Source of the DNA: Orobanche coerulescens
Taxonomy: Eukaryota; Streptophyta; Magnoliopsida; Lamiales; Orobanchaceae
DNA: 64,000 nt
Assembly (NCBI GenBank): GCA_033398695.1
Contig: CM065805.1
Span: 73,934,762 to 73,998,761, forward strand
Reading direction: 5' to 3'
Both the position numbers and the translations under genes were made by a program. How positions within the stretch are numbered: the stretch's first letter is position 1; each line of letters begins with the position of its first letter. Positions 54,396 through 64,000 of this stretch are shown piece after piece. The notes beneath the pieces were generated by a model. It made no database searches. It saw only the letters and a list, made by a program, of their open reading frames with translations, and was not told where the DNA came from.

Positions 54396-55440
54396 TTCTC
54401 GCTTTCGCCATAATAGAAATTCTCTTTGGAACAACGGGATTACTTCCTGAAGCACACATTCGACGACCAGCGACGGAAGATAGCGACCAAACGCTAACAA
54501 ATGCGAGGATGATCAAGGCGGTTAAACCAACTAATACCGAAATTACATCGTCTAAGATTAATTCTCCACGATTTGATCAATTAAGCAATCGCGGTAATTT
54601 AGTAGGACTATCCCTAATTAAGTCTATTCAAGGATGATTCGAAAATGACTGAATGCGGTGTACCGGATCAAAAGGTACACACAAGTTGAAATAAAATTAC
54701 GAGTATACGAAATCATTCGGGCCACCGGATCGTCGATCCTCCTCATCATATGAATTGGGACTTGCCGGTCCCGAACCGGACGCTCCGTCGATAAATACGA
54801 GCTCCAACTCTATTTGCTTCCATTGTCTTAAGCGACGATGACAAAGCGATCGATTAAACGCTTATGGTTGCTTGGGCTGAGATACCGCGAGCCGACTTGG
54901 AGTCCTTTCGGCAAAAACGGGCCTTATGCCCAAAATTCCCACAATTATAGCACGTGATAGACGGTTTGAGACACTCGGTGCTGAAATGACCGGCGTTCCA
55001 CAATTGAAACAGTGATGGCCGAACCGCCGCTCGGGAATGAGATCCCGCACGATTATGCGCCGTAGAGGTCGCTCGAAGCGATAGGACTCACACGAGGCTT
55101 CTTGAAGGTTGGTGACCGCCTTCGGATTGATTACGCCGTTGATTTCTTGTGACAAATGAAGGTTGTTGTTCAGCACTTTCTTTAGCGGTGGCTCATACGG
55201 GAGAGTTCTCTCGATTAATCCGGTCAGTGGCGCAATGATGATTGAGCAAGCGCACATGGGTCATCATGGCCTGCATAAAAGTGAGTGGATCAACCCGAAT
55301 ATCTTGATCGAGCCGAGTCTGGGCACGATTTCTCGGCCAGTGATTATTTCTCGGGTTTCGGTCCGCACTGCGCCTCTCCCGTGCATCCTCGACGACTCTC
55401 TCCATCCGAAGTTGGAAGGTCGCATAATGAATATATTTCC
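54396..55440 (-). pseudogene. Tekay-2 protease and gag remnants
   Basis: The first 250 bp align loosely with the Tekay-1 protease region (GGGATTAC.TCCTGAA.CACACATTCGAC shared in spaced blocks). Then come the two knuckles, HHCFNCG and a CYNCGNFGHKAR-like stretch near 54930-54950, and the gag start (RVDPLTFMQAMM near 55270-55300) joined directly to LLNHHCA, so the central gag domain is deleted. Nothing is open for long. Confidence 0.7.
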
Positions 55441-55956
55441 CGCATGATTAGCACGTTATGATTATGTCATGAGATGATGAAAATGAGTATACATACTCTA
55501 ACTTAGTGATTATATGAATGATTTACTGAAGTTACATGATTATCTCATGAAATTCTTGAAATGATTATCTTGAATAACTTAACAAGATTGATAATATGAT
55601 CATCCAGTTGACAACCGAGTAATGAAATGAATTGAGTAATTAATGAGTTAACATGATCGTCACGATTATTAATCGAGTAATGAAATGAATTAAGTGATTG
55701 ATGAGTTAATATGATCGTCCGATCATAATGAATGATGATGTTTGAGGATTGTTAAATGATGAATGATGAATGAATGACTATTGCCAGAAATTATACCATG
55801 GCGTTAGAAGTCTTACAGTTCTTTCTTGCGATTGGCTCGGCATCCGCACGAGTCACACGTGACGCGAAAGTCCAATGATACTAGTCCGATGACGATGATT
55901 TCAAATGAGACATGACTCGGAAGGTAGTATTCAAAACCACGCTCCGATACCAACTC
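55441..55956 (-). other. Tekay-2 leader and primer-binding site
   Basis: AT-rich leader with TGATTA words like that of Tekay-1. The primer-binding site TGGTATCGGAGC (minus) is at 55941-55952, four bases from the LTR. Confidence 0.8.
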
Positions 55957-58304
55957 TGTAACACCCCAAACTAGGCGGATATTACGGTCCGTAGATCCCC
56001 AACCAGGACCCACCGGGCAAATGAAAATGAATGAATTACACAAGATAAATGTAGTACCGAACTACATTACAACAATAATTACTCCGATGAGGAGTTTAAT
56101 TACAACACACCAGACAATACCGAATACTAGTGTATTTTATATGAAGATAAAATACACAACACCGAATGAAACGGAGTATTCAAATGAAAGTCTCGGCGGA
56201 AAATAAAGGACAATAACATGAATAAGCTGAAAAATCGGGGCCCCTACTAGTATCACTAGGACTCCTCGTCACCGTGCTCTCCCCGTGCTTTAGCCTTGCC
56301 ATGACCTGAAAAACAAAATCCCCAAACGGGGTCAGTTAAACAGAACAACAATCCTCAAGAGTTGAAAATACACAATCATGATTATATCTGAAATTATGAA
56401 ATATCCTGTCGAAACATACGCAATCAAACATGCTATATGATTAAACTAACAGTACGGCTCAAAGAAAATGGCGCCACACTACGCCCGGGATGGAAATGTG
56501 TCCGTGCACAAGCCACCAACGATCAATACACGCGTGGTCTTGTACCTAATCAGTCTCACGAGACACATAGACTCGTGTGCACAGTCCAATGTGAGGTCAA
56601 CAACCAACACACGACCATAATGTGCCGGACATGAAAATCCTACACATACCAACCGGCACGCCAGTATGACCCGGAATGCCACGATATAACAAAAGTGACA
56701 TCGAAAATGAATAATGACTCACCGAGATGGAATGGTAATGAAATAAATGACAGCTCAATGAAAAGATTGGAACCGTCGTTCCTTATGACTGAAATGATTA
56801 ATTGATAACAACAAGTTTTGATACGGTTAATATAATGATGAATGAGTTATGATTATGAATGAACAACAACAAAAGGGATGAATATCCTTTTAACCGAGTA
56901 AGAATTAACTTACACAATACCGGTGAAAATTATCCTTCCACGAACAACGTCCTAAATGAAGTGTCGGTCGCACGAACAACCTTAATTCAATACAATTACC
57001 AACAATCCGATCAATACACGAATTAAACACGAATATAACGAATTCCAAACGTCGATACGACTAAACCAAGTCTATAGAGACATTAAATCAAACACGTTGT
57101 GTCCAAACTCCGATTGTTTACAATCAAACCTCAATATACCAATATCAAAATCCCCAAGAAGTGTTTCAAACCAAGAAAACATCTCCAATACGATCAATAA
57201 TCCGTTATGAATATCCAAAAATGTGATTATAACAACAATTAGTCGAAAATCCCCAATTCCAACTCGATTTTCAACGTGTTCTTGAATAATTCCTCAATAA
57301 TCCAATGAATCCTTATACAAACTCATAATCATATACATATCCCTTCATATAACATGATTATAACGTCCAAAACATCATATCTCAACACAAAATCGAAGTC
57401 CAAAGTGTTGAAGAATTTACCTATTGAAGATCCAACCAATTCGATCCGATGAAAACGTGTAAAAACGACTATCCAAGCTTCGCAAATGATTGAAGGTGAT
57501 GAAAATACACACTCAAATGATAATTGATGAAGAAATCTCTCCCTCAAGTTATTCTCTCTCGGTTGCAGTGAAGAAGATGGAAAAAATGGAAGAAATGAGC
57601 TCAAAATGCTCAAAAATGAATTTATAGGGTTGACTCGGCGGGACTCGACCGTGCCCGCTTGACACGGTCGCGCGCGCATCTCGGCCGGCAGGACTCGACC
57701 GTGTCCCGCTTGACACGGTCGCGCGCGAAGGGGCCTACCGACAATGACCCGTCGCGGCGCTCGGCATTGACTCGGCCGTGTCACGGCACAGTCGGGCCTC
57801 TGGCGCAGTTGCTCGCCTATCTGGAAGGGTGCGACTCGGCCGTGCCAGACGACACGGTCGGGTCCTGAGGCAGACACTTCGGCATTATCTGGACGAGTAC
57901 GGCACGAGCCGTGTCGGACGACACGACCGAGTCCGGTCGGCCGTGATCGGCCAAAATCTGAAAAATGAGCGGGTGAGCTAAAACGACCATAACTCTCTCG
58001 TCCGGACTCCGATTGACTCACCGTTTGAACCATTGGAAAGCTAACTCGATGCTCTATAATATTGCAAAGATTTAGAATTTTTTGGAGTTACCAAAAATTA
58101 ATGGTGATCTAGCAAAGTCGAACTCCTATGAGGAAAGTTAAAACAATGAACAATAATGATACACAACTCGAAGTTTTTCCGAACGGTGAACACGGTGAAT
58201 GAATATGATTGATGAATGATTATAAATGAGTGAAAATCCACTGAGTGACAATCACCGAATGAAATTACTGAATGATAATGACTGAATTACAACCGGGTAT
58301 TACA
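55957..58304 (-). repeat. 5' LTR of Tekay-2 (2,348 bp)
   Basis: Second copy of the LTR with TATA at 57618-57626 and cassette B at 57628-57950. Compared with the left copy, many short indels fall at CTG, CAG and GCG sites, particularly in the cassette. Confidence 0.92.
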
Positions 58305-58854
58305 ACACGGTCGCGGCGCGGTCGACAGGCGCCGGTAGGGACTCGACCGTGTCCGCTTGACACTGTCGCGGCGCGACAAGGACGTCTGACAGTGACTCGG
58401 CACGGGCGCGGCGCGACAAGGACCGACAGTGACTGGACCGTGTGGCGCGACAAGGACGTTTGGCAGGACTCGATCGTGTCGCCTGGCACGGTCAGGTTGG
58501 TCGGACAGCGAGATCTCCTTATCCGGAAGAGTGTGACTCGACCGTGTCGGACGACACGGTCGGGTTCGGCCGACAGTCAGTTTGGTTAATCCGGCACATC
58601 TCGGCACGGGCCGTGTCGGACGACACGGCCGAGTTCGGCCGACAGCGCTCGGCATTTTCCGGCAGGTGCGATATTTTCCGGCAGGCTCGACATTTTCCGG
58701 CAGGCGACGATATTTTCCGGCAGGTTGTGTTATTTTCCGGCTTGTGTCCGTTTTCTCGCCTAAAAATGTCGCCGTACGTGCATGACGCATTGTAAGGCCA
58801 TTTACGTCAATCCTTGCTTCGTTTTCTTTATTTGGACTAGTCAATTCCGTATCA
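58305..58854 (-). repeat. 3' LTR of NA-3, second part
   Basis: Resumes in cassette B after the ACACG duplication and ends TCCGTATCA. With 48383-49037 it makes about 1,200 bp, the length of the NA-1 LTR. On the minus strand the first codons are ENEARIDVNGLTMRHARTATF, in frame with the body to the right. The adjoining polypurine tract is AAAGAGGGAGGGAA (58855-58868). Confidence 0.88.
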
Positions 58855-60027
58855 TTCCCTCCCTCTTTAAAGGGAATTGTCCTCAATTCCGAAATCCCTT
58901 CGTCATCAAGATAATTAACTAAAGCCTCTAAGTATTTGATCTCGAAAATGTCCACAGTGCATACATGGCCCAAAATCTTGAGACGATAGGTAGTGGGGGG
59001 CCCTCGAGAATCACCAACAAAATAACTATCATTATTAATAAAATAATAATAATTACTCCGCCCGGTAATACCGATATCATGACATGAGTGGACATCTGAA
59101 ATGGGACGCACGGTTAATTTCACATCGGGTTCATCCTCCAGAATTGGGAACACTGATAATTTCACGTCGGGTTCATCCTCCAGAATTGGAAACACTGATA
59201 ATTCCACATCGGGTTCTCCATCAAGAATGGGAAACACAGGATTTATTACGGATTCCTCTTCATCAACTGGTTCCTCATCAAATGCTGGTGGTCCGTCATA
59301 ATCTGACCAACTCTCCGTTTCAATATTGTTGGGCTCCTCCAATAATAGCCCATCACAAAATAATTTACTATCCTCAATTTGGTAATCATCCAAGACAATA
59401 AGTCCATTACGAGAAACTGCGTCGTTATAAAAATTTGGCCCAAAGCTGTCGTTTTCTTTTAACCGGCCAATCTCAGTACCGAGCTCAATTTCCCTCTCAC
59501 TAGAAAACATGGTTAGATTCGGTTTCTCACCTCGGTTAGGGATCATAGATTGAAGTGACATTGGTTTCAACACGATCCTCTTGTCCTTAACCCGCAACTC
59601 GTACTCGTTACTTTTTCCTCGATGTAAAACATCTCTATCGAATAGCCATGGTCGTCCCAAGAGTACATGGCATGCATCCATCGGGAGTACATCGCATAAT
59701 ATGTTGTCGACGTACGAACCCATGGTTAAGCCGACCCGTACTTGTTTCGAGACTTTCACTTTACTCCCGTCATCGAGCCAATGTAATGCGTATGGTTTTG
59801 GGTGAGTAGTAGTGATGAGTCCGAGCTTCGTCACCATCTCCCTTGACGCTACGTTGGTACAACTTCCTCCATCGATGATCACACTACACCATTTGTTCCC
59901 GACTTGACACTTGGTGTCAAAAATTTGATCCCGTTGTTCCTAATCATTTGAAATGGGTTTGACTTGTAAAGTACGAAGAACTAATGTAGTATCATAGTTT
60001 GGAGCCTCATAAGTTTCACATTCTTCT
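58855..60027 (-). pseudogene. NA-3 body: protease, acidic module, integrase tail in one frame
   Basis: A single open frame runs from 59882 through this body into the LTR (to 58287). It starts with the gypsy protease (IIDGGSCTNVAS, LLGRPWLFDRDVLHRGK, up to NLTMFSSEREIE near 59500). Instead of RT there is a roughly 190-residue acidic module (YDGPPAFDEEPVDEEES, 14-residue repeats, NNDSYFVGDSRGPPTTYRLK), and then, from about 58913, the normal polyprotein end (YLDDEGISELRTIPFKEGG). Upstream, 59883-60027 is the end of the gag linker with one stop. RT, RNase H and the integrase core are absent, so it is non-autonomous by design or by an old recombination. It is cut at 60027 by another LTR. Confidence 0.75.
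59121..59246 (-). repeat. 42-bp coding tandem repeat in the NA-3 acidic module
   Basis: Three units start at 59121, 59163 and 59205. Each codes 14 residues of the pattern KLSVFPILEDEPDV. The period is a multiple of three, so the frame is kept. Confidence 0.9.
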
Positions 60028-60685
60028 TGATACGGAATCATTTGATATGAATGAAGAAGCCGAAGTAAGGATCGATATAAATGACCTTACTACACGCCAT
60101 GCACGGACTACTATGCATTTAGGCGAGAAAACGGACATAAGACGTGGAGTATCGGTCTCAGCCGTGTCATATGATACGGCCCGTGTCATGCTGTGCCGGA
60201 AGGTCGACATCAAACCTGCCGGAAAAATGTTCAATATGCCGGAAAATATCCAACCTGCCGGAAAATTCACCACTTGCCGGAAAAATCACCACCTGCCGGA
60301 ACTGGCCGAGCACTGCCGACCGAACCCGACCGTGTCGTCCGACACGGACCGTGCCGCACTCGTCCGGAAATGCAAAAGTCACTGCCCACAGGACTCGACC
60401 GTGTTGTCTGGCACGATCGAGTCGAACTCTTCCGGATAAGCCAAAACCGACTGCCCAGATGCCCGACCGTGTTCCAGGACACGATCGGACCCACGCCGAA
60501 CGTCCTTGTCAGCGCCGTGCCCGTGCCGAGTCACTGTCGGACGAGTCCCTGTCGGACGTCCCTATCGCGCCGCGACCGTGTCAAGCGGGCACGGTCGAGT
60601 CACTGCCGACGTCCCAGTCAGCGCCGCGCTCGTGCCGAGTGTACTTGTCGTGCCGCGTCCGTGTCAAGCGACACGGCTAAGTCCT
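60028..60685 (+). repeat. LTR fragment of CRM-3 type
   Basis: Starts TGATACGGAATCATTTG, like the CRM-3 LTR read in its own sense, with the coding tail (EAEVRIDINDLTTRHARTTMHLGEKTD) followed by cassette B (60160-60680). It is cut at 60685 by CRM-4; the rest is outside the window. Plus orientation, opposite to NA-3 around it. Confidence 0.8.
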
Positions 60686-61516
60686 TGATACGATATCAAC
60701 TATCCCAATCGAAGAGGAGTCAATAAAAATCGACATCAACGACGATACAAAGTTACACGCCCACGCATCATCATACTTGGGCGAGAAGAACACGCGAATT
60801 GGAGTTACGTTATTAATCGGAACTGGAGTAACGTAAACATGACGACGAAATTAACGTTGGACTCGGAATCGGTCCAAATTATGGGAGATTCGTCCGATTT
60901 AGTCCAAGATGCTTGAAGATTTTTATCAAACTCTATCTTGTCCAAGATCTTCTCCTTCCCCACACCTTTGATTTTCGGCCGAAGCATGCTCCTTGGTGAA
61001 GACTTTCATCAAGCTTTTTTCTTCATGTCAAAGTCATCAATAATAAGTCCAAGATCTTGAAGATCTCCTCCCCCACACCCTTGATATTTCGGCCGAAGCA
61101 TGCTAGGAAGAAGACTTGTATTTTCATTTTTTTCTTGTTGTTTATTTCCTTATACTACTATATATAGTAGTTCACTTGGTTGTTGTATGTATCTTGAAAG
61201 TAATAAACATTGTATTTCTCTTGAAATATACGTTGAACGAGTTCAACAAAACTTTGGTTATTATTTCGACGCGTCTCGAATTATAACTTGATCAATTCTC
61301 AATAAGTCTTGAGGAGAGATTATCTTTATCGAGTTATAGGTCTAATTCGATAAAACACACTCAAACCCATATACTACCCTACCTCACAGCCGAAACCATA
61401 CAAATTCGGCCACCACCTTTTATTTTTCGTTGATACTTTGAAACTTGTAAAAACCGTGATAATCTTCCGTTGTATTTTATACGTTTTACGTACACTTATA
61501 TACGTAATTCGTATCA
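60686..61516 (+). repeat. 5' LTR of CRM-4 (831 bp)
   Basis: Ends TGATACGATATC and ACGTAATTCGTATCA. Codons 60687-60836 give the LTR-encoded tail in full (IKIDINDDTKLHAHASSYLG, GVTLLIGTGVT, then TAA), the same plan as CRM-1. TATA box CTATATATAG at 61158-61167. No cassette. The five bases before it are GTCCT, the likely target duplication. Confidence 0.85.
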
Positions 61517-61520
61517 TAAG

Positions 61521-61533
61521 TGTTATCGGAGCC
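61521..61533 (+). other. Primer-binding site of CRM-4
   Basis: TGTTATCGGAGCC lies four bases after the LTR; a one-base variant of the Met-tRNA site used by the other elements. Confidence 0.7.
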
Positions 61534-61567
61534 ATTCGTTTCACGATTCCCGACGTTACTCAAGAAG

Positions 61568-64000
61568 ATGGCATTCACCGATGACGAAATAGCCAAATTG
61601 TGTGACATCCTTCGAGGCTTGCCGGATCCCTAAATCCAGGCACGACGAGGATACGACGCCATGCATGCACCACAACATGCGGATGAATTCAAGACAAGCG
61701 AACTTCTGGAGTTCGTAGGTGGCACCGATCCCGAGACTTATTCGGAGTGGGAAAGGAAAATTGAACGAATGTTTGAGTTCAAGGACCTCGATGACGGGAA
61801 ACGATGCAAGTACGCGATTCTCAAACTTGGAAAGGGAGCTTCCCTTTGGTTCGAAAGAATGAAGACACAACGAGTTTGGGCCGGTAAATAAAAGATACGT
61901 TCGTGGGATTCTCTAAAAAAGAAACTACGTAAGAGATATGTACCGGCTACACACAAGTTGAGTCTATATCGAAAAATTTCTGACCTCACGCAAGGAAAGC
62001 TAAGTGTAGGAGAATACATCGAAGAGTTTGAAAACTTAACCTTGATGGGAGAACTTGAAGAGAGCGAAGAATTACGGATGTCCCGTTTCTTACGAGGCTT
62101 GAATAGAAACATTGCTAATTCCGTGGAACTCTACCCCTATCCCGACTTTGATACTTTGTGCGGGCTTTTCATAAAGTTGGAAACTCAAAACAAGACAAAA
62201 TTTTCGAAACCCGAATTTCCACCTAAATTCGGAAATACCAACTTTGGCACGAGTTCTAGCTCGTTTCCAAAAACTATCACGGCGAGTCCACCCGTTACTA
62301 CCATCCCAAAAACTCCTCTCACGCCAAAGGAAACAAGCTTATCTAAAGTTCGGTGTTTCAAATGTCAAGGATTTGGACACTATCAAAGTGCTTGTCCAAA
62401 TCGAAGAATAGTGACGTTACGAGAAGCCATAGCCGTCCGAGAAGAGTTACTAGCCGAAGAAGAAAGAATTGGAGACGTCTTTAACTTGGAAGCCGATGAA
62501 GAAGAAGAAGATTGCGAGGCATACGATGCTCCGAATTATGACACGAACCTCATCCTTGGCATGTTACAAACGAAGGCGGCCCCGAGTGACATAGAACAAC
62601 AAGATCAAATCTTTCACACGAAGTGTCGTGTCGGAGAGAAATGGTGTAGCTTGATCATTGACGGTGGAAGTTGTACGAATGTGGCGTCAAGCGAGATGGT
62701 TTCGAAGCTCGGACTAACCACTACGGCTCATCCAAGGCCGTATGCACTCCATTGGCTCGATGATGGAAATAAAGTGAGAGTATCAAGACAAGTGAAGGTC
62801 GGACTCACCATGGGTTCGTATGGTGATGATATTATATACGATGTACTACCGATGGATGCATGTCACGTGTTGTTGGGAAGACCTTGGCTATTTGATCGGG
62901 ACGTACGACATCGAGGGAGGAGCAACGAGTATGAGTTGCGAGACAAAGGTAAAAAAATTGTTCTTAAACCTATGTCACCTCAAGCTATCCGGACAATGAG
63001 TTCAAAAAAAGTCGAAGGACCGAAGCTCATGATGTTTGCAAACGAAAAGGAAGTCGAACACGTCATTGACGATGGCGAACGTGTTTATTTAATAATGATC
63101 AAAGAGAACCGAAACCTTGCTACAAAATCACAACACGAAGAAGAGATAGATACACTGTTGCACGAGTTCGCGGATGTCTTTCCCGAAGAATTGCCTGTGG
63201 GATTACCACCTATCCGCGGAATCGAACACCAAATTGATATTATACCAAGAGCTCCATTACCGAACAAGGCAGCGTATCGTTGTAATCCCGAAGAAACCAA
63301 AGAGCTACAACATCAAATTGAAGAGCTCATGAGTCACGGATATGTCTGAGAGAGTTTAAGTCCGTGTGCGGTTCCAGTCCTACTTGTACCAAAAAAAGAC
63401 GGATCATGGCGGATGTGCATCGACAGTAGAGCCGTGAATAACATCACCGTCAAGTATCGGTTCCCCATCCCGAGACTAGACGACATGTTAGACGAGTTGC
63501 ATGGCTCGGTTATATTTTCAAAAGTTGATTTACGGAGCGGATACCATCAAATTCGCATGCGAGAGGGAGACGAATGGAAGACGGCATTTAAAACGAAGAA
63601 TGGACTTTACGAGTGGGTTGTGATGCCATTCGGCCTCACTAATGCCTCGAGCACTTTCATGAGATTGATGAACGAGGTTCTTAAACCTTTCTTGGGGAAG
63701 TTTGTTGTCGTGTACTTAGACGACATTTTAATCTACAGTCGATCCTTAGAAGAGCATCTTGAACACTTGCGGCACGTGTTTGAAACTCTAAGAAAACAGA
63801 AACTTTATGGAAAGAGGGAAAAGTGTACTTTTCTAGTCGAGAGTCTTGTCTTTCTCGGCTATGTCGTTTCTAAAGAAAGAGTTTAGGTGGATCAAGAGAA
63901 AATCACGGCAATCAAGTCTTGGCCGACACCAAAAACTATCATGGAGGTACGATCATTTCATGGCCTCACTTCTTTTTACCGACGATTCATACGGGACTTT
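61568..64000 (+). pseudogene. gag-pol: CRM-4 gag-pol (gag, protease, RT; runs off the window)
   Basis: ATG 61568 (MAFTDDEIAKLCDILRGLP) opens a single frame that stays in register to the window end, with just four stops: TAA 61631, TAA 61889, TGA 63347 and TAG 63884. Gag has LLEFVGGTDPETYSEWERK, LGKGASLWFERMK, FLRGLNRNIANSVEL and the knuckle CFKCQGFGHYQSAC at 62354-62395. The acidic linker (REELLAEEERIGDVFNLEAD) leads to the protease (LIIDGGSCTNVASSE, LLGRPWLFDRDVRHRG). RT has [19 protein letters not shown] and catalytic YLDD at 63713-63724, and the sequence ends in [16 protein letters not shown]. It shows best that gag and pol of this family form one fused frame. RNase H and integrase must follow outside the window. 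Confidence 0.92.

Larger units (their letters stand above)
49038..58304 (-). mobile_element. Tekay-2: decayed Tekay gypsy element in the LTR of NA-3
   Basis: A 9,267-bp element with LTRs of 2,349 and 2,348 bp and an exact ACACG duplication (49033-49037 and 58305-58309). The inner coding part is much more damaged than in Tekay-1: most of gag and the RT/RNase H join are deleted and a 56-bp tandem array sits in the protease region. The LTR pair is nevertheless similar, so an old defective copy may have been moved in trans. Confidence 0.93.

Noticed and set aside
54374..54637. Plus-strand 87-residue frame that at first sight looked like organelle-derived DNA
   Set aside because: Spaced blocks align on the other strand with the Tekay-1 protease region, so it is a chance frame on decayed Tekay-2 code.

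Overview
The window is plant nuclear DNA made almost entirely of nested, decaying LTR retrotransposons. I see no convincing host gene, tRNA, rRNA or bacterial-type operon. The evidence for a plant is the retroelement lineages (Ty1/copia of Angela and SIRE/Maximus type, Ty3/gypsy of Tekay type with a chromodomain and of CRM-like type), primer-binding sites matching plant initiator Met-tRNA, and plant TATA and telo-box motifs. A flowering plant, probably a eudicot, is an inference; the species cannot be read from this sequence. Lineage names come from motif recognition, not from a search.

Layout. 1-3998: 3' half of an Angela-like copia element (Copia-1), inserted in the gag of a minus-strand gypsy element (Gypsy-0, 3999-5318). 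5499-7155: truncated minus-strand non-autonomous gypsy derivative (NA-1). 7156-8167 and 36484-36743: two halves of an older plus-strand LTR (X-LTR) split by CRM-1 (8168-36483). CRM-1 is itself split twice: Tekay-1 (13049-23040, TSD CAAAT) lies in its integrase and a 12.1-kb SIRE-like copia (SIRE-1, 23903-36050, TSD GATAG) lies in its 3' LTR. 36744-39132: non-autonomous NA-2 (plus). 39133-39622: orphan RT fragment (minus). 39623-48382: CRM-2 (minus), split by CRM-3 (40944-47461). 48383-60027: NA-3 (minus), split inside its 3' LTR by Tekay-2 (49038-58304, TSD ACACG). 60028-60685: LTR fragment. 60686-64000: CRM-4 (plus), running off the window.

How the parts relate. CRM-1 to CRM-4 each encode, or show remnants of, a single gag-pol (CCHC knuckle, protease, RT, RNase H, integrase) whose last codons lie inside the 3' LTR. 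NA elements have the same kind of LTR and Met-tRNA site but carry an acidic module in place of the RT-integrase core, so they would depend on proteins supplied in trans. Every autonomous reading frame is broken by stops or frameshifts, so this is a graveyard rather than an active locus.

The most interesting signals are: (1) GC-rich, palindrome-rich U3 cassettes upstream of TATA boxes, one type shared between Tekay-2 and CRM-like/NA LTRs although these are different lineages, the other shared between Tekay-1 and X-LTR; (2) a conserved LTR-encoded C-terminal tail in CRM-like elements; (3) a roughly 1,030-codon third frame downstream of pol in SIRE-1 with its own promoter-like region; (4) a recurrent acidic module in the NA elements; (5) a 56-bp hairpin-bearing tandem array in Tekay-2; (6) differences between paired LTRs that cluster at CAG/CTG sites and may partly be sequencing artefacts.
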